From Euryarchaeota archaeon UBA62 (lineage in GTDB: Archaea > Thermoplasmatota > Poseidoniia > Poseidoniales > Thalassarchaeaceae): a DNA stretch of 14,912 nt. Shown piece after piece: positions 6,395 through 13,563 of this stretch. Within the stretch, counting starts at the first letter, position 1. The number at the start of each line of letters is the position of its first letter. Made by a program: the position numbers and the translations under genes. The DNA lies in the NCBI GenBank assembly GCA_002502095.1, contig DAPJ01000040.1, positions 1-14,912 on the forward strand, given 5' to 3'. The notes below the pieces were generated by a model, which saw nothing but the letters and a program-made list of their open reading frames with translations, did not search any database and had not been told where the DNA came from.

Positions 6395-8056
6395 ATGTAC
6401 TCAGTCGGGCATAAGCCCGACCGAACTGAAGGTGACTCCGAGTTAATCGGAGGCCTAAGTTTGGTTGGGATGAGAGGGAGTTTCGTAGGTATTCTAAATC
6501 AGCGTCAGCTGACCATAGAGAATAGAATAGGCCAGGGACTTAGAATTGATCTCGAATCAATCTCAAAAATGCGACATATGAATGTACCTATACTTCCCAA
6601 TGGGACCCCAATAATAGGCGGGATAACTGCAGTAATCGGGTACTCAATACTGGTTCCACCCCTAGGATGGATAGTATCTGCAGCTGGAGTTCTTGTATCA
6701 TTGACCTACTTCAGATTAAGGAGTTCGGTTCTAGTTATCGAGGACGGAGATAAGTCCAGGCATATGATAGGTGGACGAGAAGGATCTCTAATGCGACTTT
6801 GTCTGATGACTGATAGACTGAGAAGAGGGTCGAGCATAGAAGAAGCTCGTTCAGGACTGGAAAAAATTGAGAATGAGCTACCCATGTTTCCTGCATTCCA
6901 AGATGCTGGGGGGATGCCTGCGATGAAGGCCCTACCGTGGCCTCCTTCTCCTCCAGAAATCGAGTTAGATATTATCCAGACAAATCTAGGACATAACTCA
7001 ATTTACATGGAAGAGGAAAAATCCGAGTTTGAAGGCAACTCTGATTTTGTTTTCGGAGGATTAGGAACCATTAATGAAGAAGCTCGAATTGGTTTTGGAA
7101 TGTCTGAAATATCACCAGAATTTCCTACTACAAATCCTTCAGAAAATAGTATTTCTGCTTATGAGAGAGCTTGGGGCCGGGAAGAGACTCCTTCTTGGTA
7201 CAGAGAAAAGGAACCCGTGACAGAAGTTTCCAGTAGGGATGTTAGCGACTATTCCGAGACTACAGATATTTTTGGTTTCGGAGGAATGTTTGATTCTGAA
7301 CATAAAGAAGAGCTGGAAACTGTATCTCAATTTGGATTCGAGAGTTCATTCGATATGAGACCTACCGAGGAGATTACACAGAGGCCGCCTTCTAGCTCAC
7401 AAATGATTAGGAGGGCGCATAATCAACATGGATTTCCAAAATCTGATTATCGTGACCAGCTCTTACCAACCCCTACCGAAGAGGCAGTAAGAGAGGAGTG
7501 TGTGCCAGGAATAGTAAGGCAGGCAAGAGCAAAGAAAGCCGATTCCGTAAAATATCTTACAGGACCAGATAGTGAGTCTAATGATCTTAACGACTATCCG
7601 GGAGTTTCGAGCTTGGTCGCCTCGATGAATGGTGGTCGTTTCAACAAGGACCTCGTTGTAAGTGGGAGGAGAAAACCCAGCTGGATTGAGTCACTACTTA
7701 GACCAAAGAGCAGAACAAGATACCGCAGAGATGATAGTTATGTCTCTCAATATGGAGATATAGACGGAACTTTCGATAGTGGCCAATCAAGATTCCAAAG
7801 CTCTCAGCATATCAGGCTTAGAAGTGATCAGGATCATCAAGCAGATATCGCCAGTAGGCCCGCTCCTCCCTCGGAACAGAGTCCTGTTTCAGCCAGGGCG
7901 GCATTGGATTCTGTCGTGGAAAGAGTTTCGTCAGGAAAGAATAGGGCTCCCAAGCAACTTACTATGCCTTCTGGGGGACTGAAGTTTTCACAACTGAGAA
8001 AGGCGCCAACCAAGGGAGAGAAGCATCATATCCCAGGTGTACGAAGATTAGAATAA
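6395..8056 (+). CDS. Membrane-anchored protein with long low-complexity tail, unknown function
   Basis: A 553-residue protein not recognised as a known family. The N-terminus (about 17-70) looks like a small beta-rich domain (GGLSLVGMRGSFVGILNQRQ, then IDLESISKM). A helical hairpin in the membrane follows (about 71-106, GTPIIGGITAVIGYSIL and GWIVSAAGVLVSLTYF). After a short amphipathic part (about 110-165), the rest is poor in predicted structure. Residues 185-330 are acidic and hold four Phe-Gly motifs (FVFGG, IGFGM, FGFGG, FGFES). Residues 335-553 are rich in Arg, Lys, Ser and Pro and end in HIPGVRRLE. Both ends are probably cytoplasmic. A perfect 7-bp hairpin lies at codons 4-9, so a later start (ATG at codon 26) is possible. 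The stop codon directly abuts the stop of the convergent kinase gene. Confidence 0.75.
   Translation: MYSVGHKPDRTEGDSELIGGLSLVGMRGSFVGILNQRQLTIENRIGQGLRIDLESISKMRHMNVPILPNGTPIIGGITAVIGYSILVPPLGWIVSAAGVLVSLTYFRLRSSVLVIEDGDKSRHMIGGREGSLMRLCLMTDRLRRGSSIEEARSGLEKIENELPMFPAFQDAGGMPAMKALPWPPSPPEIELDIIQTNLGHNSIYMEEEKSEFEGNSDFVFGGLGTINEEARIGFGMSEISPEFPTTNPSENSISAYERAWGREETPSWYREKEPVTEVSSRDVSDYSETTDIFGFGGMFDSEHKEELETVSQFGFESSFDMRPTEEITQRPPSSSQMIRRAHNQHGFPKSDYRDQLLPTPTEEAVREECVPGIVRQARAKKADSVKYLTGPDSESNDLNDYPGVSSLVASMNGGRFNKDLVVSGRRKPSWIESLLRPKSRTRYRRDDSYVSQYGDIDGTFDSGQSRFQSSQHIRLRSDQDHQADIASRPAPPSEQSPVSARAALDSVVERVSSGKNRAPKQLTMPSGGLKFSQLRKAPTKGEKHHIPGVRRLE
6404..6421 (+). repeat. Perfect hairpin just inside the start of the 553-aa gene
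   Basis: GTCGGGC-ATAA-GCCCGAC: a 7-bp GC-rich stem with a 4-nt loop, beginning 9 nt after the start codon. In RNA it would be stable enough to affect ribosome access, or as DNA it could be a dimer-protein binding site just after the transcription start. It also encodes residues 4-9, so it may be partly coincidental. Confidence 0.5.
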
Positions 8057-9025
8057 TTATATCCCAACTATTCTCCTGTATCTATCGGCCCTAGCGTGAT
8101 ACTTTCCCCTTCCTAGAGACCTGATTCCTTTGGTACCTATTCCCTCTGCACAATACGAAGATGTCACTGTAGCATGAACCATGGCCTTCCTCATCACTTC
8201 AGCATCATTGAGAGATCCATCATGACCAACCAATGAGGAGAACAAGGCACCTACGAAAGTATCTCCACGGCCAGTCGGATCAATTGGATTTTCCGTTGGG
8301 TATGAAGGGAGTGCTATGGTCCCACAGGGAAGATACGCGAGAATTCCACTGCTTCCTCTCTTAACGATGATACTCCTCGGTCCGGGTCCGGCGGCGGATC
8401 CTCCATGAAGAGCTTCTCCTGAGATGATTGAAGATATTGACTGAGTCAGTACTTTCTCTCCTGAGATGGCATTCGCCTCTTCTTCTTCTAAGACCACAAC
8501 GTCTACCATTCTCATAGCCCTAGAAAGAGCTTCAAATTCTTCCTCGATCCAAATCTTATTGGTATCCAGAGCGTTAATTTTAGCATCTGGACACTGCTTC
8601 AGAACTTCTATTTGCATGCTTGGCTTTGAGTTTGCACATAGAAGTACGTCAGGTGCGGCCCATGCCTTTGGAAGCACCGGAATAAACTCCTCCAGTACAT
8701 TCATGTCAGTATTGATAATTTCTGATCTGCCCATAGACTGAGTAAATCTCAATGACCTGGTCGATGTCTCTCCTTCTCTCAGAGCAACCCCCGCGAGATT
8801 CATTCCAGCATCCTCCAAAACCATCTGGTGATATGTCGAGAAATCTTCTCCAACCGCACTAACGACTCCTATCCTAGGTGGATGTCCGGGAGGGGGCCTT
8901 AGATGGAACGAGGAAGCTAGTCCTGAATGAGTGGCGGAACCACCTAGAACGGAACTGGCCTTCTCCGAGGGAGTCTCGATATCATCATAGGAGATTGTCC
9001 CAACAATTACCATCTCCATCATCAT
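8057..9025 (-). CDS. PfkB/ribokinase-family sugar kinase
   Basis: A 322-residue kinase of the ribokinase superfamily, transferring phosphate from ATP to a sugar or nucleoside hydroxyl. The N-terminal sugar-binding signature is LGGSATHSG (27-35), and GVVSAVGEDF (53-62) is also typical. The C-terminal PfkB signature is DPTGRGDTF (249-257), with Asp255 as the catalytic base and the anion hole around GRG. Between them, DTNKIWI (154-160) and VVVLEEEEANAISG fit the group of uncharacterised bacterial sugar kinases that carry N/DTMNxWI. The substrate is unknown. The ATG overlaps the stop of the biotin carboxylase gene as ATGA, so the two are translationally coupled. Three ATG codons follow in a row, leaving the exact start open. 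Confidence 0.9.
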   Translation of the reverse strand: MMMEMVIVGTISYDDIETPSEKASSVLGGSATHSGLASSFHLRPPPGHPPRIGVVSAVGEDFSTYHQMVLEDAGMNLAGVALREGETSTRSLRFTQSMGRSEIINTDMNVLEEFIPVLPKAWAAPDVLLCANSKPSMQIEVLKQCPDAKINALDTNKIWIEEEFEALSRAMRMVDVVVLEEEEANAISGEKVLTQSISSIISGEALHGGSAAGPGPRSIIVKRGSSGILAYLPCGTIALPSYPTENPIDPTGRGDTFVGALFSSLVGHDGSLNDAEVMRKAMVHATVTSSYCAEGIGTKGIRSLGRGKYHARADRYRRIVGI

Positions 9026-10365
9026 TCACCGTTCAATAACTCAGGATGCTCTTCAAGGAACCTTATTGTAATGTCTCCTGACAAGAAATCATGATTATTC
9101 AGTATTGCTTGATGGAGGGGAATTAGCGTATCTACGCCAAGTAACATGGTTTCACTGAGGGCTGCTTTCATTCTGGAAATTGCATCAGACCTACTTGGTG
9201 ACCAAACAATTACTTTAGCCAACAACGAGTCGAATGAGGCAGGCATATCGTATCCAGTGTGGGCATGAGAATCTACCCTAACTCCAGGGCCACTCGGCCA
9301 ATGACATTCCCAGAGCCTCCCCGGTGAGGGAGTCAGAGTCAGTGGATTCTCAGCATTTATTCGAGTCTGTATAGCGTGTCCCCTAATTTTTACATCGCTC
9401 TGATCAATGGGGATTCCTTCTCCTGCGGCTACCCTTATGCCAATGGAAACTAAGTCATATCCAGTAATCATTTCAGTTACAGTATGCTCTACCTGTACCC
9501 TAGGGTTGACTTCGAGGAAATAGAAATCTCCATTGGAATCTCTTAGAAACTCGAATGTGGCTAGCCCCTTGTAGCCAACGGCTTCAGCTCCTGCGACGAC
9601 CTTTGAACCGAGCTCCTCTCTGACTTCCTCAGATAGCCATGGGCCTTCTTCCAAAATTTTCTGATGCCTTCTCTGGATAGAGCAAAATCTCTCTCCAAGA
9701 TGAATTGCCTTTTCTCCATCTCCAATTACTTGAAACTCGATATGTTGTGCTCCTTGTATGAATTTCTCTAGAAATACTCTATCGTCTCCGAATGCTGAAA
9801 GTGCCCTTCCTTGACAAATTCTCAATGCCTTGTCGAAATCATCTGGTGAGTCGACAACTTGCATTCCAATACCCCCTCCTCCTGCGGCCGCTTTAATTAT
9901 CACAGGATACCCTATTTCTGCTGCTTGGATTGATGCTTCTTCCGGATCCGATACCGGACCATCTGAACCCATGGCAACTGGAATACCAGATCTGACCATG
10001 GCATCTCTGGCAGCAATCTTGTCTCCGAGAAGCCTTAGAACATCTGCACTAGGTCCAATGAAAGTAATCCCCTCCTCTTCCAATCTTTCAGCGAAGATTG
10101 GGTTTTCTGCCAGAAATCCGTAACCAGGGTGCACGGCGTCCGCCCCGACTTCCTTAGCCGCCTCCACTATTGCTTCAATATCCAAATACGAAGCTAGTGG
10201 ATCAGAACGTGGGATGTAAACCGCCTCATCAGCAAGTCTGACTGGCAGAGATAGTCTGTCCTCTTTCCCGTGTATTACGACGACTTCGATACCCATGGTA
10301 CGTAACGAGCGTAGAATCCTGAGGGCTATTTCCCCTCTGTTTGCGATGAGGACCCTCCTAAACAT
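9022..10365 (-). CDS. accC: Biotin carboxylase subunit of an acyl-CoA carboxylase
   Basis: A 447-residue ATP-grasp enzyme that carboxylates biotin on a carrier protein using ATP and bicarbonate, the first half-reaction of acetyl/propionyl-CoA carboxylase. The order is N-terminal domain (IANRGEIALRI, 7-17), ATP-grasp with Lys116 (GDK), Lys158, glycine loop AAAGGGGIGM, RRHQKILEE (232-240), metal ligands in FEFLR and FLEVNPRVQVEHTVTE (Glu285, Asn287, Arg289), and the C-terminal RINAENP with the catalytic Arg335. All key residues match the E. coli enzyme, and the length equals a standalone subunit. No biotin carrier or carboxyltransferase is fused or visible in the window, so those partners must be elsewhere. 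Pyruvate carboxylase subunit A is an alternative. The stop overlaps the start of the PfkB kinase. Confidence 0.93.
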   Translation of the reverse strand: MFRRVLIANRGEIALRILRSLRTMGIEVVVIHGKEDRLSLPVRLADEAVYIPRSDPLASYLDIEAIVEAAKEVGADAVHPGYGFLAENPIFAERLEEEGITFIGPSADVLRLLGDKIAARDAMVRSGIPVAMGSDGPVSDPEEASIQAAEIGYPVIIKAAAGGGGIGMQVVDSPDDFDKALRICQGRALSAFGDDRVFLEKFIQGAQHIEFQVIGDGEKAIHLGERFCSIQRRHQKILEEGPWLSEEVREELGSKVVAGAEAVGYKGLATFEFLRDSNGDFYFLEVNPRVQVEHTVTEMITGYDLVSIGIRVAAGEGIPIDQSDVKIRGHAIQTRINAENPLTLTPSPGRLWECHWPSGPGVRVDSHAHTGYDMPASFDSLLAKVIVWSPSRSDAISRMKAALSETMLLGVDTLIPLHQAILNNHDFLSGDITIRFLEEHPELLNGE

Positions 10366-10427
10366 CGAGACAACGCTGTAACGGTTGCCCTATCATTGAA
10401 TCGGAAGATTGTGTTGATTTCAAGCCC

Positions 10428-12269
10428 TCAGTAAACATCTCTGAGATATCGCTTCTGAGTTTTCATTAGTGTTGATTCTACAAATTCCTTTGCTTCTTCT
10501 GGGGACATTTTTCCATGCTCGGAGCAGATTTCTATTAGTGTTGAGTGAACATCTTTGGCCATGTAATTCTTATCTCCACAAACATAGAAGTAACCTCCTC
10601 CATCTATCCAATTCCATATTTCCTCGCCATTCTTCTTCATCAGGTGCTGGACATACACTTTCTCAGAACCCTGTCTGGACCATGCTAAATCATGTCTATC
10701 AAGTACCCCTCTCTCTTTCCATGATTCCATCTCATCTCGATAGTAATACTCTCCATCTTCGGTCCAATCACCGAAGAATAACCAATTCCTACCTGTATCT
10801 CCATTGATATCTCTTTGTTGTAGAAAGGCCCTGAATGGAGCAATTCCTGTACCTGGCCCTACCATGATTGCATCGGCTGAACCTACCTCAGGGAGAACGA
10901 AGGATCTTGTAGGCGACATGAATACTCCAATATCTGTCTCATTGACCTCACATCTATCTGCTAGGAAACCTGTACAAAGTCCGGTTTTATCCCTGTCATG
11001 ATGATTGTATCTGACTATGCCTACAGTTAGATGCACAGTTCCTGGTTCGTGGTCTGGACTACTGGCTATAGAGTACAACCTTGGTTTTAGACGGTCCATG
11101 CCCTCGACAAGTTGCTGTGCAGTGAATCCAATGTGACCAAAGTCAGATAGGGCGTCGACATAATCTCGAGACCACATGTAGTCCTCCATTGCTTTGGGAT
11201 CTGATGTCAATTCACGCCAGAGGGCTTCCGAAGGATTGGACGGCATACCAATTTCTACATATTGTTCAGGGACATCGTCATCTTCTCCGGAGCCTGCCCA
11301 ATCCATGACTATATTTCCATTTCTGGATGAGGATCTTGTCCTACTTATTATTTTGATATCGATACTTGAAGAAGAAGACACTAGTCTAGGGCCAAGGGAC
11401 TCAATCCATTTCTTAGATACCCTGTGGACCTCATACTTGTCTGTCAGAGCCTCCCTTAGACTAAATTCTCCAGCATGTGTTTCAACAATCTCTTCACCGG
11501 TTAGAGATGTGATTGAAAGTATTTCTTGAACTACTTCGGGAGGTCCTCGTGGAACCACTCCTAGTGCATCTCCAGCCTTGTAATTAAGTCCTGAATCCCC
11601 CAACTGGAATACAATGTGTCTAGTCTCCTTACCCGAACCCTCGCCATTTAGCACATAATTTTCTGATATCTTAGTGGAGTATGGATTTTTAGCATTCCAC
11701 TGTGATTTTTCCGATTTCTTAGGGACTTCTAAATCGGAAGCTTCTGCAATCGAAGTCACTGTAGTTGATGAGGAGTCATTGCCTTCCTCTACAGGGTCGT
11801 CCTCAATTGCGGCCATTAGTGGCAATACGGCCGCTGTCCATTCAGCGGCTGGCCCCTCGTAGTCAACATCACAATCTACCCTCTGATGAACCCTATTAGC
11901 ACCCATAGTCTCAAACCAAGCATCCCATTCCTTTCCCGACTCACAGAATAAATCATACGACGTATCTCCCAAAGCTAGTACCGAGAAATTTAGACCCTTC
12001 AAGTCTGAGATCGCACCTCCATTGGCGGCCTCCCATAAATCCTCAGCATTATCGGGTTGCTCTCCATCTCCCCATGTGCTACAATAGACTAGGACTCTCT
12101 TGTGATTGGTCAAATCATTAATTTGAATTTCATCCATAGCTTTTACAGAAGCATTTAGGCCATGATTTGTACAAGCTTTTCCTGCCTGTTCGGCTAGCTC
12201 TTCGGAATTTCCTGATTGAGAACCATACAGAATGAGAATAGAACGGGGTTCGGACACTATATCCCTCAT
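10428..12269 (-). CDS. Diflavin reductase (sulfite reductase flavoprotein / P450 reductase-like)
   Basis: A 613-residue NADPH-to-FMN electron carrier. The flavodoxin domain (about 10-155) has YGSQSGNSEELA for the FMN phosphate, CSTWGDGEQPDNA and LALGDTSYDLFC. A linker (about 156-195) rich in Ser, Thr and acids follows. The FAD domain has RLYSIASSP (397-405) and GLCTGFLAD (430-438). The NADP domain has GPGTGIAPFRAF (471-482), FFGDW, YVQHLM and VCGDKNYMAKDV (564-574). The C-terminus RYLRDVY supplies the aromatic residue that stacks on FAD. Motif set and length fit CysJ and cytochrome P450 reductases. An extra polar stretch (about 295-345) lies within the connecting domain. No sulfite reductase hemoprotein or P450 gene is in the window, so the electron acceptor is unknown. 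Start ATG lies 26 nt after a TATA-like element, so the mRNA may be leaderless. Confidence 0.92.
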   Translation of the reverse strand: MRDIVSEPRSILILYGSQSGNSEELAEQAGKACTNHGLNASVKAMDEIQINDLTNHKRVLVYCSTWGDGEQPDNAEDLWEAANGGAISDLKGLNFSVLALGDTSYDLFCESGKEWDAWFETMGANRVHQRVDCDVDYEGPAAEWTAAVLPLMAAIEDDPVEEGNDSSSTTVTSIAEASDLEVPKKSEKSQWNAKNPYSTKISENYVLNGEGSGKETRHIVFQLGDSGLNYKAGDALGVVPRGPPEVVQEILSITSLTGEEIVETHAGEFSLREALTDKYEVHRVSKKWIESLGPRLVSSSSSIDIKIISRTRSSSRNGNIVMDWAGSGEDDDVPEQYVEIGMPSNPSEALWRELTSDPKAMEDYMWSRDYVDALSDFGHIGFTAQQLVEGMDRLKPRLYSIASSPDHEPGTVHLTVGIVRYNHHDRDKTGLCTGFLADRCEVNETDIGVFMSPTRSFVLPEVGSADAIMVGPGTGIAPFRAFLQQRDINGDTGRNWLFFGDWTEDGEYYYRDEMESWKERGVLDRHDLAWSRQGSEKVYVQHLMKKNGEEIWNWIDGGGYFYVCGDKNYMAKDVHSTLIEICSEHGKMSPEEAKEFVESTLMKTQKRYLRDVY

Positions 12270-12280
12270 CCCGGCGGGAT
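12268..12280. repeat. Inverted repeat at the diflavin reductase start codon
   Basis: ATCCC-GGC-GGGAT, a 5-bp dyad covering the first bases of the start codon of the diflavin gene. If that mRNA is leaderless, the dyad lies across its transcription start and could act as an operator. Short, so chance is possible. Confidence 0.3.
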
Positions 12281-12288
12281 AATGCTCG

Positions 12289-12300
12289 TTTATGAATAAA
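12289..12300. promoter_or_regulatory. Symmetric TATA-like element between divergent genes
   Basis: TTTATGAATAAA is nearly its own reverse complement (TTTAT and ATAAA around GA), so it can serve as a TATA box on both strands. To the minus side its centre is about 26 nt from the diflavin ATG (leaderless start). To the plus side it predicts a transcription start near 12318-12322, after ATG 12305 and before ATG 12350. This supports a later start for the metallo-beta-lactamase gene. Confidence 0.5.
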
Positions 12301-12349
12301 TGTAATGCGAGATCTCTACAGAGTACAAAAAAGGCGATGGGGTCAAGTC

Positions 12350-13162
12350 ATGAAGCGTACTCGCAACGGTATGCCAAGAGTCGATTTCTTAGGAACGGGG
12401 AATGCTTTCTCGCCACATGGGAGGATGCATGCCTTGGCACTGATAGACGATTCCATACTTATTGATACTCCTCCAACGCTTCTTGCCCAGCTGAGAAGAT
12501 CTGGATTTTCGGGGAGCGACATCAAACATATTTTGTTCACACATTGGCATGGCGATCATAATTTTGGATTCCCATTCTTGATACTCGACAGGAAGTACAT
12601 TTCAGACAGGGAGGGAGAAACTAGTTTGGATGTATATCTAAGGCCAGGAGGTATTGATATTCTCGAGAGTCTCTGTACATTGGGGTTCCCAGGGAGTCTT
12701 GAGTCTCTGGACGATGTTATTGACTGGCATGAGTCAGAGTATGATGAGATAGGCGATACGGGATGGAAATTCTACAGGTTCCCTGTTCTTCATAATCCAG
12801 ATACTGACCCCCATGGATACGAACTTGTTCATGAATCTGGATTTCGACTATTACACTGTGGAGACTCTGGGCCATGTGATGAGATTGACAATCGAGCTAA
12901 GAGGGCAGATGTGATAATCGTCGAGATGGGGATGCCTGATATTGGTGAATTCCCACATCATCATCGCCCTTCTGATGTTATATCCTTAGCTTCTAGAAAC
13001 TCTCATGCCAAAATTTTAGTTACTCACAATTACTCTTCTGGCAAAGGTTTTGATGAAGGGTTTGAAATTCCAGATCTTCCCGATACTATCTGTCAGTTAG
13101 AAGACGGAGATAGCTTGATTGTCGATGGAGATGGCTCATTTGAAGTTATAAGAAAAAACTAG
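12350..13162 (+). CDS. Metallo-beta-lactamase-fold hydrolase, RNase Z-like
   Basis: About 270 residues from ATG 12350. The opening FLGTGNAFSPHGR matches the FLGTG start of the RNase Z/AtsA group. The metal motif is FTHWHGDHNFG (HxHxDH). Further ligands follow: the His in PVLHNPD, Asp in LLHCGDSGPCDE, a His-rich FPHHHRPSD and the last His in ILVTHNYSSG. Zinc-dependent hydrolysis is expected; tRNA 3'-end processing is possible, but the flexible arm of true RNase Z is not obvious, and phosphodiesterases or arylsulfatases share these motifs. The frame is open from ATG 12305, but the TATA-like box at 12289 makes that start unlikely. ATG 12371 (MPRVDFLGTG) is the other good candidate. Divergent from the diflavin gene. 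Confidence 0.88.
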   Translation: MKRTRNGMPRVDFLGTGNAFSPHGRMHALALIDDSILIDTPPTLLAQLRRSGFSGSDIKHILFTHWHGDHNFGFPFLILDRKYISDREGETSLDVYLRPGGIDILESLCTLGFPGSLESLDDVIDWHESEYDEIGDTGWKFYRFPVLHNPDTDPHGYELVHESGFRLLHCGDSGPCDEIDNRAKRADVIIVEMGMPDIGEFPHHHRPSDVISLASRNSHAKILVTHNYSSGKGFDEGFEIPDLPDTICQLEDGDSLIVDGDGSFEVIRKN

Positions 13163-13560
13163 AAAAAATAACTAGCATATATACTATTGACTTTTATTTG
13201 ATTGGTTGGTAAGAAAGCAATTAATGTTTCATGGCTTCATTGATCATTTAATTTAGTAGACCAATAATACATCACACATAATACTCATTTGTGATTCTTA
13301 TTTTATTCTAAGTGTAATAATAACATCTAATGAGAATTATTATTTCCGTTGCACTGAAAGTAAATTAACTTAATACAAATATCAATGGTGTAGAAAGTAA
13401 ACCGATAGTTCATACTATCCGATAAAGATGACATAAAGCCGAATTCTTCAGAGAGTCTTATTATCTCAGTCTTACTCGCTCTAACTCCGCGTTGACTAAT
13501 CAACTGCTCGGATGGGGAGCATGAGAGGTGTGGAAGTGGAATGATTAGGAGTGTTAAGAA
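13163..13560. other. AT-rich intergenic region, candidate replication origin and orc1 leader
   Basis: About 400 nt without a convincing gene between the metallo-beta-lactamase and orc1. By hand count 13161-13380 has 53 G/C in 220 nt (24 percent), far lower than the genes around it. It contains AATAATAA (13316-13323) facing TTATTATT (13337-13344), and GATAGT-TCAT-ACTATC (13404-13419) flanked by direct repeats of CCGATA. Nearer orc1 the G/C content rises, with hairpins GTTGA-CTAA-TCAAC (13491-13504) and TGCTC-(7 nt)-GAGCA (13505-13521) and a tandem GTGGAAGTGGAA (13530-13541). Archaeal origins usually lie next to orc1/cdc6 and combine an AT-rich unwinding element with repeats bound by Orc1. No clear consensus origin-recognition box was found, so this is a candidate only. 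Confidence 0.5.
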
Positions 13561-13563
13561 ATG
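13545..13563 (+). promoter_or_regulatory. Ribosome binding site and start of orc1
   Basis: AGGAG at 13547-13551 lies 9 nt before ATG 13561, a good Shine-Dalgarno match at normal spacing. It supports this start, and implies that the orc1 mRNA has a leader, possibly including the two hairpins at 13491-13521. Confidence 0.5.

Noticed and set aside
12305..12349. Extension of the metallo-beta-lactamase gene to ATG 12305
   Set aside because: This ATG is only a few nt after the TATA-like element, the extra residues are basic and unlike the family, and the FLGTG strand normally lies near the N-terminus.
13145..13200. Terminator after the metallo-beta-lactamase gene
   Set aside because: A T-rich run (CTTTTATTT at 13191-13199) exists, but the whole region is AT-rich and no stable stem was found.
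13530..13541. Tandem GTGGAA repeat as an origin-recognition box
   Set aside because: It recalls the TGGAA half of euryarchaeal boxes but lacks the dyad and G-run, so it cannot be called one.
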